This document shows, one piece after another, positions 9,971 to 22,654 of a DNA stretch of 64,000 nt (position 1 is its first letter; every line of letters begins with the position of its first letter). Source of the DNA: Phycisphaerae bacterium (GTDB lineage: Bacteria; Planctomycetota; Phycisphaerae; Phycisphaerales; SM1A02); contig PAAJ01000016.1 in the NCBI GenBank assembly GCA_002702575.1, forward strand, positions 143,452-207,451, in the 5' to 3' direction. The position numbers and the translations under genes were made by a program. Below the pieces are notes generated by a model. The model saw nothing but the letters and a program-made list of their open reading frames with translations. It was not told where the DNA came from and searched no databases.

Positions 9971-12760
9971 ATGTCAGAGTCCGCCACGATTCCGGATTCC
10001 CAGGGAACCACCCCCCCACAGCGTTATACCGCTGCGTTGGCCTGTGAATTCGAACGCCATTGGCGTTCGCAATGGGCCGCCAATGAAACCTATCGCATCG
10101 CCAATCCTGGTGAGCCCGGTTTCGATTCAACACGCCCCAAGTTCTACTGCATGGACATGTTCCCCTACCCCTCCGGGGCGGGCCTGCACGTCGGCCACCC
10201 GGTCGGCTACATCGGCAGTGACATCATCTCCCGATTCAAGCGCATGCGAGGACACAATGTCCTTCATCCAATGGGATGGGATGCCTTTGGACTTCCTGCC
10301 GAGCAATATGCGATCACGACAGGTGTGCATCCGGCAGACACGACCCGCGCCGCCATCGAAACCTACCGGCAGCAGCTGGACGCCATTGGATTCAGCTTCG
10401 ACTGGTCGAGAGAAATCGCAACCATCGATCCTGATTACTACAAGTGGACACAGTGGATCTGGTTGCAGGCGTGGTCCTCATGGTTCGATGATGAACAACA
10501 GGTCGCACGTCCAATCCAGACCTTGATCGATCAGCTCGAGGACGGATCACGCGACGCGAATGGCAGACCCTGGAATGACCTTGATGCGACCGAGCAGGCT
10601 GCTTTCATCGATGATCATCGACTCGCCTATCTCTCCGAACAGGTCGTGAACTGGTGCCCGCGACTGGGCACAGCCCTGGCCAATGAGGAAGTCATCGATG
10701 GACGCAGCGAGCGCGGCGGCCATCCCGTGATTCGAAAACCACTTCGTCAATGGATGTTCCGCATCACGGCATACGCAGACCGGCTGCTCAGAGATCTCGA
10801 CACGGTCGACTGGCCGGAATCGACTCGATCGATGCAGGCCGAGTGGATTGGGCGAAGTGAAGGTGCCGACATCGATTTCAGCTGTGATCTCGCAGATCCA
10901 ATCCGGGTGTTCACGACACGTCCCGACACGCTCTTTGGCGTGACCTTCATGGTTCTGGCTCCCGAACACCCGCAGGTACAGCAGGTGCTCTCGAACCCGC
11001 CAGCCGAACTGGATGTCGAAGCCCTGAAGCAGTACGTGACGGAAGCCGCATCAAGAGCGGACGTGGACCGCATGGCTGACCAGCAGGACAAGACCGGTGT
11101 GCCGCTTGGTATTCATGCCACGAATCCGGCGACAGGCGAATCGATACCGATCTGGGTCGCCGACTATGTTCTCATGGGATACGGGCACGGCGCGATCATG
11201 GCTGTCCCGGGGCACGACGAACGCGATGCGGCCTTTGCTCGACGGTACGGCCTCGCTATCCAGCCCGTTGTCAAAAATCCTGATGGAACCGAATCGGATG
11301 AATGCTTCACCGGTGATGGAACCGTCATCAACTCGAGCAACGATTCTCTTGATCTCAACGGTCTCTCATCATCGGAAGCTCGAGATGCGGCCATCGACTG
11401 GATTGCACAACAGTCACTCGGTGAACGACGGGTCCGCTACCGCCTGAGAGATTGGCTCTTCTCACGTCAACGCTATTGGGGTGAACCCTTCCCGATCGTG
11501 CATGATGCGCAGGGAAGAACCTGGCCGATATCGACCGAACACCTTCCGGTCACCCTGCCACCACTTGAAGATTTCGCTCCGGCGGAGTCGGAGGATCCTC
11601 AGCCGTTGCTGGCGAAGGTCGATGACTGGATTCACACGACCGCTGGAGAGGCGGGTGTCGATCCAGCACTGCTCGATCCGAAGACACCGGTTCAACGTGA
11701 AGCGAACACCATGCCGGGGTGGGCAGGCTCATGCTGGTACTACCTGCGGTATTGCAGCCCGAACTGCACGACTCGATTCGTGGATGAAGATTCGGAACGA
11801 TATTGGTTGCATGATGGCGTGGACCTGTACATCGGCGGTGCCGAGCACGCCGTCCTCCACCTGCTCTATGCCCGTTTCTGGCACAAGATGCTTCATGACC
11901 TGGGTCATGTCTCTGCTCCGGAACCCTTCAAGAAACTCTTCCACCAGGGACTCCTGACGAGCTGGGCATATCAGCGAGACGACGGGTCGCTCGTACCGGT
12001 CGATGAAGTCGAAGAAGCCTCCACGGACAGCTTCATCGAGTCTGCAACCGGCCAGCCGGTCAAACGCATCATCGCGAAGATGAGCAAGTCGCTTCGCAAC
12101 GTGATCAATCCCGACGAGGTCATCGAGACCTGGGGCGCAGACACCCTGCGCCTGTATGAGATGTACATGGGCCCGCTGGAAGCCAGCAAACCATGGAACC
12201 CCCGTGACATCGTGGGTGTCTTCCGTTTCCTGCAGCGACTCTGGCGGCTTGCCGTTGATGAAGAGACCGGCCAGCTGCAACTCGTCGACGACATGGATGA
12301 ATCCATCGAACGTGCATTGCATCGCACCATCCGACGGGTTGAAAACGACATCGAACGTCTTGCCTTCAACACGGCAATCGCCTCCTTGATCGAATTCACC
12401 AATGAAGCCACATCGACGGGTCGTCTGACCTCGAATCAGCTGGATCGGCTGCTCAGAATCGTCGCACCGATGGCGCCCTACATCGCCGAAGAACTGTGGC
12501 ATCGACTGGGCCATGACTCATCGATCGCGCAGGCAGAGTGGCCGACGGTCGATGAAGCCATGCTGATCGATCAGACCATCGAAATGCCTGTTCAGATCAA
12601 GGGCAAGGTGCGATCGAAGATCACGGTTGCTTCGGATGCAGACGAATCCACCATCCAGGAGGCCGCCCTGGCGGATGATCGCATCAAGGAACTCCTGGAG
12701 GGCGCCACCGTTCGCAAGGTGATTGTCGTACCGGGTCGCATCGTGAACATCATCGCCTGA
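9971..12760 (+). CDS. leuS: Leucyl-tRNA synthetase
   Basis: Class I aminoacyl-tRNA synthetase charging tRNA-Leu, 929 residues. The HIGH-equivalent HVGH lies at 73-76 within FPYPSGAGLHVGHPVGY. The editing (CP1) domain contains 'GYGHGAIMAVPGHDERD'. KMSKS lies at 703-707. The C-terminal anticodon-binding and LeuRS tail regions follow (QIKGKVRSKITV). I prefer the ATG at 9971 to the GTG at 9962. Domain order is the bacterial type with the insertion before the KMSKS half. The next gene starts 5 nt after the stop, suggesting one transcript. Confidence 0.97.
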   Translation: MSESATIPDSQGTTPPQRYTAALACEFERHWRSQWAANETYRIANPGEPGFDSTRPKFYCMDMFPYPSGAGLHVGHPVGYIGSDIISRFKRMRGHNVLHPMGWDAFGLPAEQYAITTGVHPADTTRAAIETYRQQLDAIGFSFDWSREIATIDPDYYKWTQWIWLQAWSSWFDDEQQVARPIQTLIDQLEDGSRDANGRPWNDLDATEQAAFIDDHRLAYLSEQVVNWCPRLGTALANEEVIDGRSERGGHPVIRKPLRQWMFRITAYADRLLRDLDTVDWPESTRSMQAEWIGRSEGADIDFSCDLADPIRVFTTRPDTLFGVTFMVLAPEHPQVQQVLSNPPAELDVEALKQYVTEAASRADVDRMADQQDKTGVPLGIHATNPATGESIPIWVADYVLMGYGHGAIMAVPGHDERDAAFARRYGLAIQPVVKNPDGTESDECFTGDGTVINSSNDSLDLNGLSSSEARDAAIDWIAQQSLGERRVRYRLRDWLFSRQRYWGEPFPIVHDAQGRTWPISTEHLPVTLPPLEDFAPAESEDPQPLLAKVDDWIHTTAGEAGVDPALLDPKTPVQREANTMPGWAGSCWYYLRYCSPNCTTRFVDEDSERYWLHDGVDLYIGGAEHAVLHLLYARFWHKMLHDLGHVSAPEPFKKLFHQGLLTSWAYQRDDGSLVPVDEVEEASTDSFIESATGQPVKRIIAKMSKSLRNVINPDEVIETWGADTLRLYEMYMGPLEASKPWNPRDIVGVFRFLQRLWRLAVDEETGQLQLVDDMDESIERALHRTIRRVENDIERLAFNTAIASLIEFTNEATSTGRLTSNQLDRLLRIVAPMAPYIAEELWHRLGHDSSIAQAEWPTVDEAMLIDQTIEMPVQIKGKVRSKITVASDADESTIQEAALADDRIKELLEGATVRKVIVVPGRIVNIIA

Positions 12761-12765
12761 ATCCC

Positions 12766-13959
12766 ATGGCACTTCTCCCACTGTTCGACATCTCGCACCT
12801 CCCCGATGCCGCGTGGGTCGTCGACCCGCCGGCACCCAGTGGACTGCTCGTCGGCACGACCACACTCGTATCGGCCGAAGACGCCATGCATTCACTGGCC
12901 GACTTCATCGGCGATGCCGTTGAAGTCGGGTATCTCGAGCCGCCGCCTCATCAGGACTGGCTTGCCCAGGTCCTGGTCCCCGGGCTCTCCACGCCGCTGC
13001 TCTTCTTCGCCATCCAAAGGGATCCGGAAGATGGGCTGGGCATTCCTGTTTCGGACTGTGGATTTCTGCTCGGTGTCGAAGGACTGCTGCATCCCAGCGA
13101 TCCGCTGACGGTCTATGTGAATCAGACGCGACTCCTTGCAGCAGCCGCAGGCCAGACCGAATTTGCCTGGGATGTCGTCACCAATCGTGTTCTTGCGGGA
13201 GAAGGACTCACCGAAGCCTTTCTCGGTGAAGGTGTCGAGCCTCCTGACAGAGTGCTCTGGGTCACAGAAGCCCTCGAGACCTCGCCGGACAGCTGGAGAG
13301 TGCAGACTCGAGGCCTTCATCGATGCGGTCGCGCCGAAATCGCCGTTCCGAACGTACCTTCGGCCATGCATCAACAGGCACTCCTTCTGGTCGATGGTGT
13401 CGCGAGCCTGTGCCTGGAGCAACCATTGCCCGCGCCCGGACAGGTCATCCAGATCGGGACCGGACTGGATGTCCAGCTTCGAACTGCAGAGGACATGGAA
13501 CTCTCGGATCATGTTGAAGGACCGGTTGCGTTCCTCGTCGATCGAGACGCTCAAGATGCCGCCAGGACTCTTGAGATCATGTGCAGCTCTGAATTCTCGA
13601 TGTATCGCTCCACTCGTTCGATGTCACGAGAAACCAAACAGGCACGGACGACATGGGATGCATTCGTCGACATCTGCCAACGATGCTGTACATCCGTCGA
13701 TTGCCTCGTTCAGGTTCCATTCATACCACCTGACGGTACCGAGGAAGACACGAATCATCTCTGGATGAAAGTCGTCGAGACCGGTCCTGCGGTCGTGACG
13801 GCCGAACTGCTTCATGCACCGGATGAAGCCGGGTTGACCATTGGAGATCGACACGAGGTGAATGCGGACATGGTCTCCAGCTGGTGCGTGATGATGGAAG
13901 CCGGCCCGATGGGGCCCGACACCATTCAGGAACTGAAGCGTCAACTGGAGTTGACATGA
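12766..13959 (+). CDS. Protein with C-terminal DUF2314-like domain
   Basis: 397 residues, soluble, function unknown. Roughly the first 290 residues have no family I recognise. The C-terminal ~90 residues resemble DUF2314 (HLWMKVVETGPAVVTAELLH, then GDRHEVNADMVSSW). Other proteins with that domain are also uncharacterised. It begins 5 nt after leuS, and its stop overlaps the next start in an ATGA, so it is translationally coupled to the DUF2007-like gene downstream. An odd feature is a cysteine cluster 'DICQRCCTSVDC' around residue 304-315. Confidence 0.75.
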   Translation: MALLPLFDISHLPDAAWVVDPPAPSGLLVGTTTLVSAEDAMHSLADFIGDAVEVGYLEPPPHQDWLAQVLVPGLSTPLLFFAIQRDPEDGLGIPVSDCGFLLGVEGLLHPSDPLTVYVNQTRLLAAAAGQTEFAWDVVTNRVLAGEGLTEAFLGEGVEPPDRVLWVTEALETSPDSWRVQTRGLHRCGRAEIAVPNVPSAMHQQALLLVDGVASLCLEQPLPAPGQVIQIGTGLDVQLRTAEDMELSDHVEGPVAFLVDRDAQDAARTLEIMCSSEFSMYRSTRSMSRETKQARTTWDAFVDICQRCCTSVDCLVQVPFIPPDGTEEDTNHLWMKVVETGPAVVTAELLHAPDEAGLTIGDRHEVNADMVSSWCVMMEAGPMGPDTIQELKRQLELT

Positions 13960-14360
13960 CTGTTCCACCGACGACTGAAGACCTTGCCGTCGTCGCATGG
14001 TGCGACTCCGCATTCGAAGCGAATGCCTTGGTTGCCTTGCTTGCGGATTATGACCTTCGGGCGCACGGCCCCGGCGCTGCCATCGAGATCCCCTGGCGAG
14101 GCCTCTCGCATGAAAAGCGAATCCCGGTTCTGGTGCTTGAATCACAGCTTGAACAGGCCAGGCAGATCATTCATGATGCGCGCGAGGACGCCTCCCGGAT
14201 CAACTGGGATCAGGTTGACGTCGGCAACCGAGCCGATCGTCTACCGCTCAAGGCTGGTCACGGCGAGACACCTGTCTGGTTCCAGACGGTCGCGATCGCA
14301 GGTCTGTGCTTGCTGGCGCTCACGATCGTCGGCATGGCCGTCTATGTCGTCTTCGGCTGA
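13956..14360 (+). CDS. DUF2007-like protein with C-terminal membrane helix
   Basis: 134 residues. The start is the ATG at 13956, which overlaps the previous stop codon (ATGA); the longer track ORF is an artefact of reading upstream. The N-terminus (VAWCDSAFEANALVALLADYDL ... LVLESQLEQARQIIHDA) matches the small DUF2007 'signal-transducing' fold. It is followed by a linker and one C-terminal transmembrane segment (VAIAGLCLLALTIVGMAVYVVFG). Probably a tail-anchored membrane protein. It ends 18 nt from a convergent gene. Confidence 0.75.
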   Translation: MTVPPTTEDLAVVAWCDSAFEANALVALLADYDLRAHGPGAAIEIPWRGLSHEKRIPVLVLESQLEQARQIIHDAREDASRINWDQVDVGNRADRLPLKAGHGETPVWFQTVAIAGLCLLALTIVGMAVYVVFG

Positions 14361-14378
14361 CGCGGACATTCGTCCAGG

Positions 14379-15392
14379 TCAGTCCTCGATATCAACGAGT
14401 TCAAGGATCCGTGCCCGGAGCTGCTCGATGAGCCTGCCACTCTCGGCATCAAGCAGACCGGAGTCGAGCAGATCGGTGAGTGAACCGACATAACTTGCCC
14501 ACTTCGCTTCAAACGCTTCGGGTGTCAGACTTCCTGGCACCTTCTGATCCATCGCAATCCGATCCTCCCGAACCTGCTGAAGAATGAGTTCGGGATCGAT
14601 GCCGATGGGCAGATCTCCGACCTGTTCCTGGCCAGGCAGACTCGATGGTGCCTGCATTCGTCGTGCACCCGGAGCATATCGTTGATACATCGAACGAATA
14701 CGGTTCTCCGCCATCGCACGATCACCTGTCGGTATCGGATTCGTACGCGATCGCGTCGCCAATTGATCCGTTGAACCAAGCTTGATTCTGATCGTGAGGA
14801 TTCGGCTTCGCCGGGGTGTTCCAGCGGCATCCGCAGGTTCGTCGCGAGCCACCTGCAACTCGACTTCGTCTCCGGGCCAGTATTGCTTGATCAGCGAAGA
14901 AACATGGTCCGAATGGTCGAATGCCTGACCTTCGATCGACATCAGCACATCACCGACGCGCAGCTGCTCCTCGGCCGGCATCCCGGGAAGCAGTTCGACG
15001 ATCTCCACGCCGCTGATGTCGTTTCCATCCTTGTCGGTGAATGTCGTGATGCTGCGTTTCATCGAGACGCCGATGGCCCCTCTTGGAAGCAGCAGCAGCC
15101 TGGTTTCAAGCGCCCGAAGAAGCCTCAGTCGCTGCTCCTGACTCAACGTTGTTCCCGAAAGGCTGCGTTCGATGACGTCTTCAGAGATGCGTTGATCTCG
15201 AGCCAGCTGAAAGGTGGTGGACTCCCGCGTTCTCCAATCATCCGAATCGAGCCGCTTGAGATACTGACCCAACTGAGCGACGGGAGGCAGACTGCGATCA
15301 GGCTGGAAGGGCGGCAGTGAATCAGCCCTGGCCTCAAATGCCAGAGCAGCTGCAGCGATCATCGTCAGAACCAGCCAGATGGAGTGCTTCAT
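14379..15392 (-). CDS. Secreted/periplasmic PDZ-domain protein
   Basis: 337 residues from the ATG at 15392, chosen because a clean signal peptide starts there (MKHSIWLVLTMIAAAALAFEARA). An N-terminal helical region follows (HEAT-like 'LKRLDSDDWRTRESTTFQLA'). A PDZ domain lies at about 110-200: 'GAIGVSM', 'GVEIVELLPGMPAEEQLRVGDVLMSIEGQAFD'. The C-terminus is charged and helical. No protease catalytic triad is visible, so it is probably an adaptor rather than a DegP-type enzyme. The gene starts 7 nt after the kinase-like gene and is likely in the tpiA-secG-yicC transcript. Confidence 0.82.
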   Translation of the reverse strand: MKHSIWLVLTMIAAAALAFEARADSLPPFQPDRSLPPVAQLGQYLKRLDSDDWRTRESTTFQLARDQRISEDVIERSLSGTTLSQEQRLRLLRALETRLLLLPRGAIGVSMKRSITTFTDKDGNDISGVEIVELLPGMPAEEQLRVGDVLMSIEGQAFDHSDHVSSLIKQYWPGDEVELQVARDEPADAAGTPRRSRILTIRIKLGSTDQLATRSRTNPIPTGDRAMAENRIRSMYQRYAPGARRMQAPSSLPGQEQVGDLPIGIDPELILQQVREDRIAMDQKVPGSLTPEAFEAKWASYVGSLTDLLDSGLLDAESGRLIEQLRARILELVDIED

Positions 15393-15399
15393 GATCATC

Positions 15400-16449
15400 T
15401 CAACCCACGATAGCTCCAAGCGCCGAGATGAGCCGGCCGGATTCCGAACGAATTCGCTCGATTGATGAAACGACGTGTTCCAGCATCTCGGGTGTATCCA
15501 TGTCTCCGAATCTGCCCTCACGCATGAGGGATGGCATGGTCTCGAGAACCAGAGCCTCGATCACAAGGGACGGGATCGATGCCAGCTCCATCGCGGCAGG
15601 TCGACGTGATGATCTCGACATGTACCCCTTCAACAGAGCCGATGCGGCATGGATATCGATATTGACCGGCCAGGTTCTGCCATCTTCGCAACGAAGCGCC
15701 GAAACATACCGCCCGAAATGGAGGATCGCGGAGGAGAGGTCGCTCATGCGTGTTTCCCACTTCACGGCATCGAAGTCGAGAACCACGACAACCTCTCCCT
15801 CGCTGCCGAACAGAACATTTCCCGGATGCCAGTCACCATGAACGACCGTCTGCGGCCACGACGCCCAGCCCATCTGATCCACCTTTCGAGATGACTGAAC
15901 ATAGGCATCTCGAATGAACAGGCACGCGCGACGATGGCGTGACTTCTGCTTCTCGGCAAATCGCTCCATGTGCACAGGCACATCCGGAACCGAATGGAAC
16001 CCGCGGACATCGGGAGAAGGCTGGTCGAATGTCATCAGATGTTCATGAAACGAGGCGAGTGCCTCACCGCAGGCCACGAGTGAACTGGAATCGCCATCAC
16101 ATCGAGCCGCTTTGACATATCGAAACAGCTCATAGATGCCATCCCGTGACCGGACAACCTTGGATCGGCTTCTTCGCGAATGGATGATCTCGACAACCGG
16201 GTAGCCCTGGCTGCTCAGATGATCATGCACGGCATGTTCGTAGACGATGCGACGTGGATCATCTCTTCCAGGACCTCTCCGCTTGAGAATGTACTTGCCC
16301 GCATCCGACTCGATGAGCGCCTTCGGGGACTTGCTTGATCCGCGGAAGTAGCCTCGAATACTTCGAGGTTCACCGATGTCGTAATGGGAAAGGACACGCA
16401 CAACCTCATCGGTCTCGAGTGTCAAGGCATCATGACTGTCATCCATCAT
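15400..16449 (-). CDS. APH-type phosphotransferase (kinase-like fold)
   Basis: 349 residues from the ATG at 16449; the track ORF starts 33 nt earlier at a TTG. Aminoglycoside-phosphotransferase/homoserine-kinase-II fold: N-lobe lysine in 'GKYILKRRG', catalytic loop VVHGDWHPGNVLF, and metal-binding aspartate in 'VVLDFDAVKWE'. The family phosphorylates small molecules (choline, homoserine, antibiotics, fructosamines) and the substrate cannot be read from sequence. It sits between yicC (49 nt upstream from this start) and the PDZ gene. Confidence 0.85.
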   Translation of the reverse strand: MMDDSHDALTLETDEVVRVLSHYDIGEPRSIRGYFRGSSKSPKALIESDAGKYILKRRGPGRDDPRRIVYEHAVHDHLSSQGYPVVEIIHSRRSRSKVVRSRDGIYELFRYVKAARCDGDSSSLVACGEALASFHEHLMTFDQPSPDVRGFHSVPDVPVHMERFAEKQKSRHRRACLFIRDAYVQSSRKVDQMGWASWPQTVVHGDWHPGNVLFGSEGEVVVVLDFDAVKWETRMSDLSSAILHFGRYVSALRCEDGRTWPVNIDIHAASALLKGYMSRSSRRPAAMELASIPSLVIEALVLETMPSLMREGRFGDMDTPEMLEHVVSSIERIRSESGRLISALGAIVG

Positions 16450-16498
16450 CCCGATCGATCCGTCTGCCAAGAGTTGTTCCAATGGCCCGACCCGAAAC

Positions 16499-17380
16499 CT
16501 AGCGGATGTTCTGGACCTGCTCCTTGATCCGATCGATCGCGCCCTTGATCACGACGATTCGACGGCTCACATCGCCGTCAAGGCACTTGCTTCCGATCGT
16601 GTTGGTCTCCCGGAGCATCTCCTGTGCGAGAAAATCCAACGTGCGACCAACAGGCTCTTGGGAACCGGAATCCAGCAGCTCATGAAAATGATCCAGATGG
16701 CCACCCAGCCTCGAGATTTCCTCTGCGATATCCGATCGCTCGGCGAAGACCGCGACTTCTCTGACAAGATCATCCGTTCCCACCGTACTGCCGACGGTAG
16801 AGAGAAGCGTTTCCATCCGTTGTCTGAGACGTGCTTCATAGAGATCCACGACGATCGGAGCACGTTCTCGAATCACTTCGAGATCGGAACGAATCTCATC
16901 AAGGATTCCCTTGAGCTCCTCATGCAAGGCTTCACCTTCACGACGTCGCATTCCATCCAGATCAGCACAGGCGGATTTGACCAGGTTCTGGATGGATGGC
17001 GCAGCCTTGTTCCGTCGAAGCTCCTCATCCTCGGTTGTCACGACCCCCGGGAGGTCCAGGAGATCGGAAAACTGGAGATTCAGCCCCTTGTCCTCAGCAA
17101 GCGGCCTGAGCTGTTCCAGGTAATGCTCCACCGCTTCGGAATTGATGACCGCACTGGGCGCCATCGCCCCGCCGCCGAGCCGCACCGTAATCGTGACCGT
17201 GCCACGATCGAGCAGTCGCGACGCGATCTCCTCCAGACTTGTTTCGATTCCCTGCAGTTCCTCGGGCAGTCGAACATGGCACTTGAGATAGCGGCCATTC
17301 ACAGCACGAATTTCCACGACGTAACGACAACCATCCACCAGTTCCGAGGCGGTACCGAAACCCGTCATTGATCGAATCAC
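16499..17380 (-). CDS. yicC: YicC-family endoribonuclease
   Basis: 293 residues, full length. It begins VIRSMTGFGTA with a GTG start, matching the family's conserved MIRSMTGFG opening, so the GTG is supported. The C-terminal DUF1732 region includes 'EEISRLGGHLDHFHELLDSG' and 'EPVGRTLDFLAQEMLRETNTIGSK', the most conserved YicC block. E. coli YicC is an RNase implicated in small-RNA turnover. It begins 3 nt after the secG stop, so the two are co-transcribed. Confidence 0.95.
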   Translation of the reverse strand: MIRSMTGFGTASELVDGCRYVVEIRAVNGRYLKCHVRLPEELQGIETSLEEIASRLLDRGTVTITVRLGGGAMAPSAVINSEAVEHYLEQLRPLAEDKGLNLQFSDLLDLPGVVTTEDEELRRNKAAPSIQNLVKSACADLDGMRRREGEALHEELKGILDEIRSDLEVIRERAPIVVDLYEARLRQRMETLLSTVGSTVGTDDLVREVAVFAERSDIAEEISRLGGHLDHFHELLDSGSQEPVGRTLDFLAQEMLRETNTIGSKCLDGDVSRRIVVIKGAIDRIKEQVQNIR

Positions 17381-17383
17381 GGC

Positions 17384-17845
17384 TCAGCTACCCTCGCCGT
17401 CGGATGGAGCGGGCGTCTGGTCGGCAGGTACCAGATCGGGTGCAGGCTCGAAGACGCCGTCATCCGCTGAAGACTCGGATGATGTCGTCCCGGAGTCCGT
17501 TGGAGCCGACATGCCACCATCCGCAGGGATCTCAAATGGATCGGTCTCGGAATAGGGCAAGAGCGTCTCTTCAAGGTTCGGCGCCGGGGCAGGTGCGGTT
17601 GTCCTGCTGTCCATGAGATTCAAGGTGATCGCCAGACCGAGATAGATGCAGAAACCAATGACGGTCATGACCGTCAACGCATCACCGACTCGACCGCCGA
17701 AGACACTCTCGGTACCACCACCACCGGCACCACCAAAGGCGCCGGCCAGACCGCCACCAGCAGGTCGCTGCACGAGGATGATGAGGATCAATGCCACCGA
17801 CACGATGATGAAGATGGCTGTGAGGATGAGGTAAGTCGTTGTCAT
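17384..17845 (-). CDS. secG: Protein translocase subunit SecG
   Basis: Small SecYEG membrane subunit. Two transmembrane helices (YLILTAIFIIVSVALILIILVQ and LTVMTVIGFCIYLGLAITLNLM) flank the family signature QRPAGGGLAGAFGGAGGG. At 153 residues it is longer than typical SecG. The extra ~70 C-terminal residues are an acidic, Pro/Ser/Thr-rich disordered tail (ESSADDGVFEPAPDL). It lies between tpiA and yicC, an arrangement (tpiA-secG) common across bacteria. Confidence 0.93.
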   Translation of the reverse strand: MTTTYLILTAIFIIVSVALILIILVQRPAGGGLAGAFGGAGGGGTESVFGGRVGDALTVMTVIGFCIYLGLAITLNLMDSRTTAPAPAPNLEETLLPYSETDPFEIPADGGMSAPTDSGTTSSESSADDGVFEPAPDLVPADQTPAPSDGEGS

Positions 17846-17886
17846 GAATCGTCGTCGCTCGCAGTTACGCTGGGACCCAGCCCGGC

Positions 17887-18669
17887 TCAGGAAGCCGACA
17901 TGGAAGCAGCCGCCCTGATGATCTCAACAAATCCCTCAGCATCGAGGGAAGCACCACCTATCAGCCCACCGTCAACATCCGGTTGAGCAAAGATCGACTC
18001 CGCATTGGAGGGCTTGACCGACCCCCCGTAGACAATGCGGACGCCTTTGGCGGACCGAGCATCATACTGGTTCTCGAGGTCGGCGCGAATCCTGCAATGC
18101 ATGGCCTGGGCGTCTTCAGCAGCCGCTGTTCGGCCGGTCCCAATGGCCCAGACAGGCTCATAAGCGATGCTGATGCGGTCCAGATCCCCCGCTGGCACCC
18201 CATCAAGCCCTTCCTTGACCTGCATGGCGACCACATCCTCGCTCTGGCCGGATTCCCGCTCGGAAAGCGTCTCGCCAACGCAGTACATGACCTCCAGACC
18301 GGCAGAAATGGCCTGTCTGAGCTTGGCATTGAGAATCGCGTTGGACTCCCCGAGGCCATGACGGCGTTCGGAGTGTCCGACGAGCGTGGTGCTGCACCCT
18401 GCATCGATCAGCATCGCTGCGCTCGTCTGCCCCGTGAAGGCACCCTGAGACTGGTCCGATACATCCTGGCCGCCGATTCCAATCGGTGAGGAACAGGTGG
18501 CCTCGGCCACCGCTGTCAGCCATGGAAATGGAGGGAAGAGCGTCACATCACACGCTTGGAGGATCGATGGCTCCAGCTGGGTGATCACGGCCCCAGCGAG
18601 GTCCTGAGCCTCTGCTCTGCTGGTGTTCATCTTCCAGTTACCCCCGACAAGGGGTCGACGACTGGGCAT
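17887..18669 (-). CDS. tpiA: Triosephosphate isomerase
   Basis: Glycolytic (beta/alpha)8 enzyme interconverting dihydroxyacetone phosphate and glyceraldehyde 3-phosphate. 260 residues from the ATG at 18669, chosen because the protein then opens with PLVGGNWKMN. The active-site histidine is in LVGHSERR and the glutamate in AYEPVWAIGTGRTA. The phosphate-binding GG motifs appear in 'VYGGSVKPSN' and 'GLIGGASLD'. First gene of the minus-strand unit tpiA-secG-yicC-kinase-PDZ. Confidence 0.97.
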   Translation of the reverse strand: MPSRRPLVGGNWKMNTSRAEAQDLAGAVITQLEPSILQACDVTLFPPFPWLTAVAEATCSSPIGIGGQDVSDQSQGAFTGQTSAAMLIDAGCSTTLVGHSERRHGLGESNAILNAKLRQAISAGLEVMYCVGETLSERESGQSEDVVAMQVKEGLDGVPAGDLDRISIAYEPVWAIGTGRTAAAEDAQAMHCRIRADLENQYDARSAKGVRIVYGGSVKPSNAESIFAQPDVDGGLIGGASLDAEGFVEIIRAAASMSAS

Positions 18670-18874
18670 GGATCGGTACTCCTCTGGCAGGGATGAGGAT
18701 ACCGGTTCCTGTGGCAGGCCGAGCAGCCACCGATCCTCCAATGGATTCAGAAGCCGTTCACGGGCTCTTCAAGCGATTGAATGCTGAAGCTGATCTACCG
18801 GAACGGGCCCCACCGGTACACTGAGTCGCCCCGGGAAGAACACCGGAATTCCATGAGACCCTGCAGGAATCACG

Positions 18875-21693
<2,819 letters not shown>

Positions 21694-21697
<4 letters not shown>

Positions 21698-22644
21698 ATG
21701 TCTTCCACGTAACAAGACGAACCGCCATTCAGCGAATCACCCAGGTCTCCATCGGAACCATTCTCGCTGGTTGCAGTTCATCGGGCGGCGTTCAATCGGA
21801 GAAGCAAAGCATGAACACTGAAACCTCTTCGTATCCAATCTCGCTGGCGCAATGGTCATTGCACAGGACCATTCGAAGCGGTGATCTTGATCCGCTGGAT
21901 TTCGCCGGGACGACTCGATCGCAATGGGATATCGGCGGCGTCGAATACGTCAATACCTTCTTCAAGGACAAGGTGAGCGATCAGACCTATCTCCTGGAAC
22001 TCAAGAAGCGTGCGGATGACCATGGGGTCAAGAGCCTGCTGATCATGGTCGACAACGAAGGTCACATGGGTGCCGCAGATGAACAGGAACTCAAGTCAAC
22101 CATCGACAATCATCGTCGGTGGATTGACGCCGCCAAGCTCCTTGGATGCCACAGCATCCGGGTCAATGCCCAATCCGAGGGGACAGCGGATCAGCAGAGA
22201 GATCGATGCACCCGAGGTTTCCATGCACTCATGGAACATGCCGATGAAGCCGGCATCAACATCTTGATCGAGAATCACGGCGGTCTTTCCAGCAATGGTG
22301 CCTGGTTGTCATCCCTGATCCGAACGGTGGATCACCCGAGACTTGGAACATTGCCCGACTTCGGCAACTTCATACTCGATTGGAATACCGGCGAATCCTA
22401 CGATCGCTACCTGGGCGTGTCGGAACTCATTCCTCACGCCATGGCCTTGAGTGCGAAAAGCCATGACTTCGATCAAGAGGGCAATGAAACAGGGACCGAC
22501 TACCCTCGCATGCTCGCGATCGCTCGAGAGGCCGGCTACGACGGCTGGGTCGGCATCGAGTACGAAGGTGAGACGCTGTCTGAACAGGAAGGCATCTCAC
22601 GGACACTCGAACTTCTTGTCCGCAACGGTTGTCATACGACATGA
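21694..22644 (+). CDS. Exported sugar-isomerase-like TIM-barrel lipoprotein
   Basis: 316 residues from a TTG at 21694; the first ATG is at 21811. The TTG start is preferred because it alone gives a coherent export signal. That signal is a twin-arginine stretch (VTRRTAIQRI), a hydrophobic run and a lipobox ILAGC, i.e. a Tat lipoprotein signal. The rest is a xylose isomerase-like/AP-endonuclease-2 TIM barrel: 'LIENHGGLSSNG', 'GTLPDFGNF', 'SAKSHDFD', 'GWVGIEYEG'. The glutamate, aspartate and histidine positions suit divalent-metal binding. Substrate unknown. It overlaps the alaS stop codon by 4 nt, so translation may be coupled. Confidence 0.8.
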
Positions 22645-22654
22645 AAGATGACAC

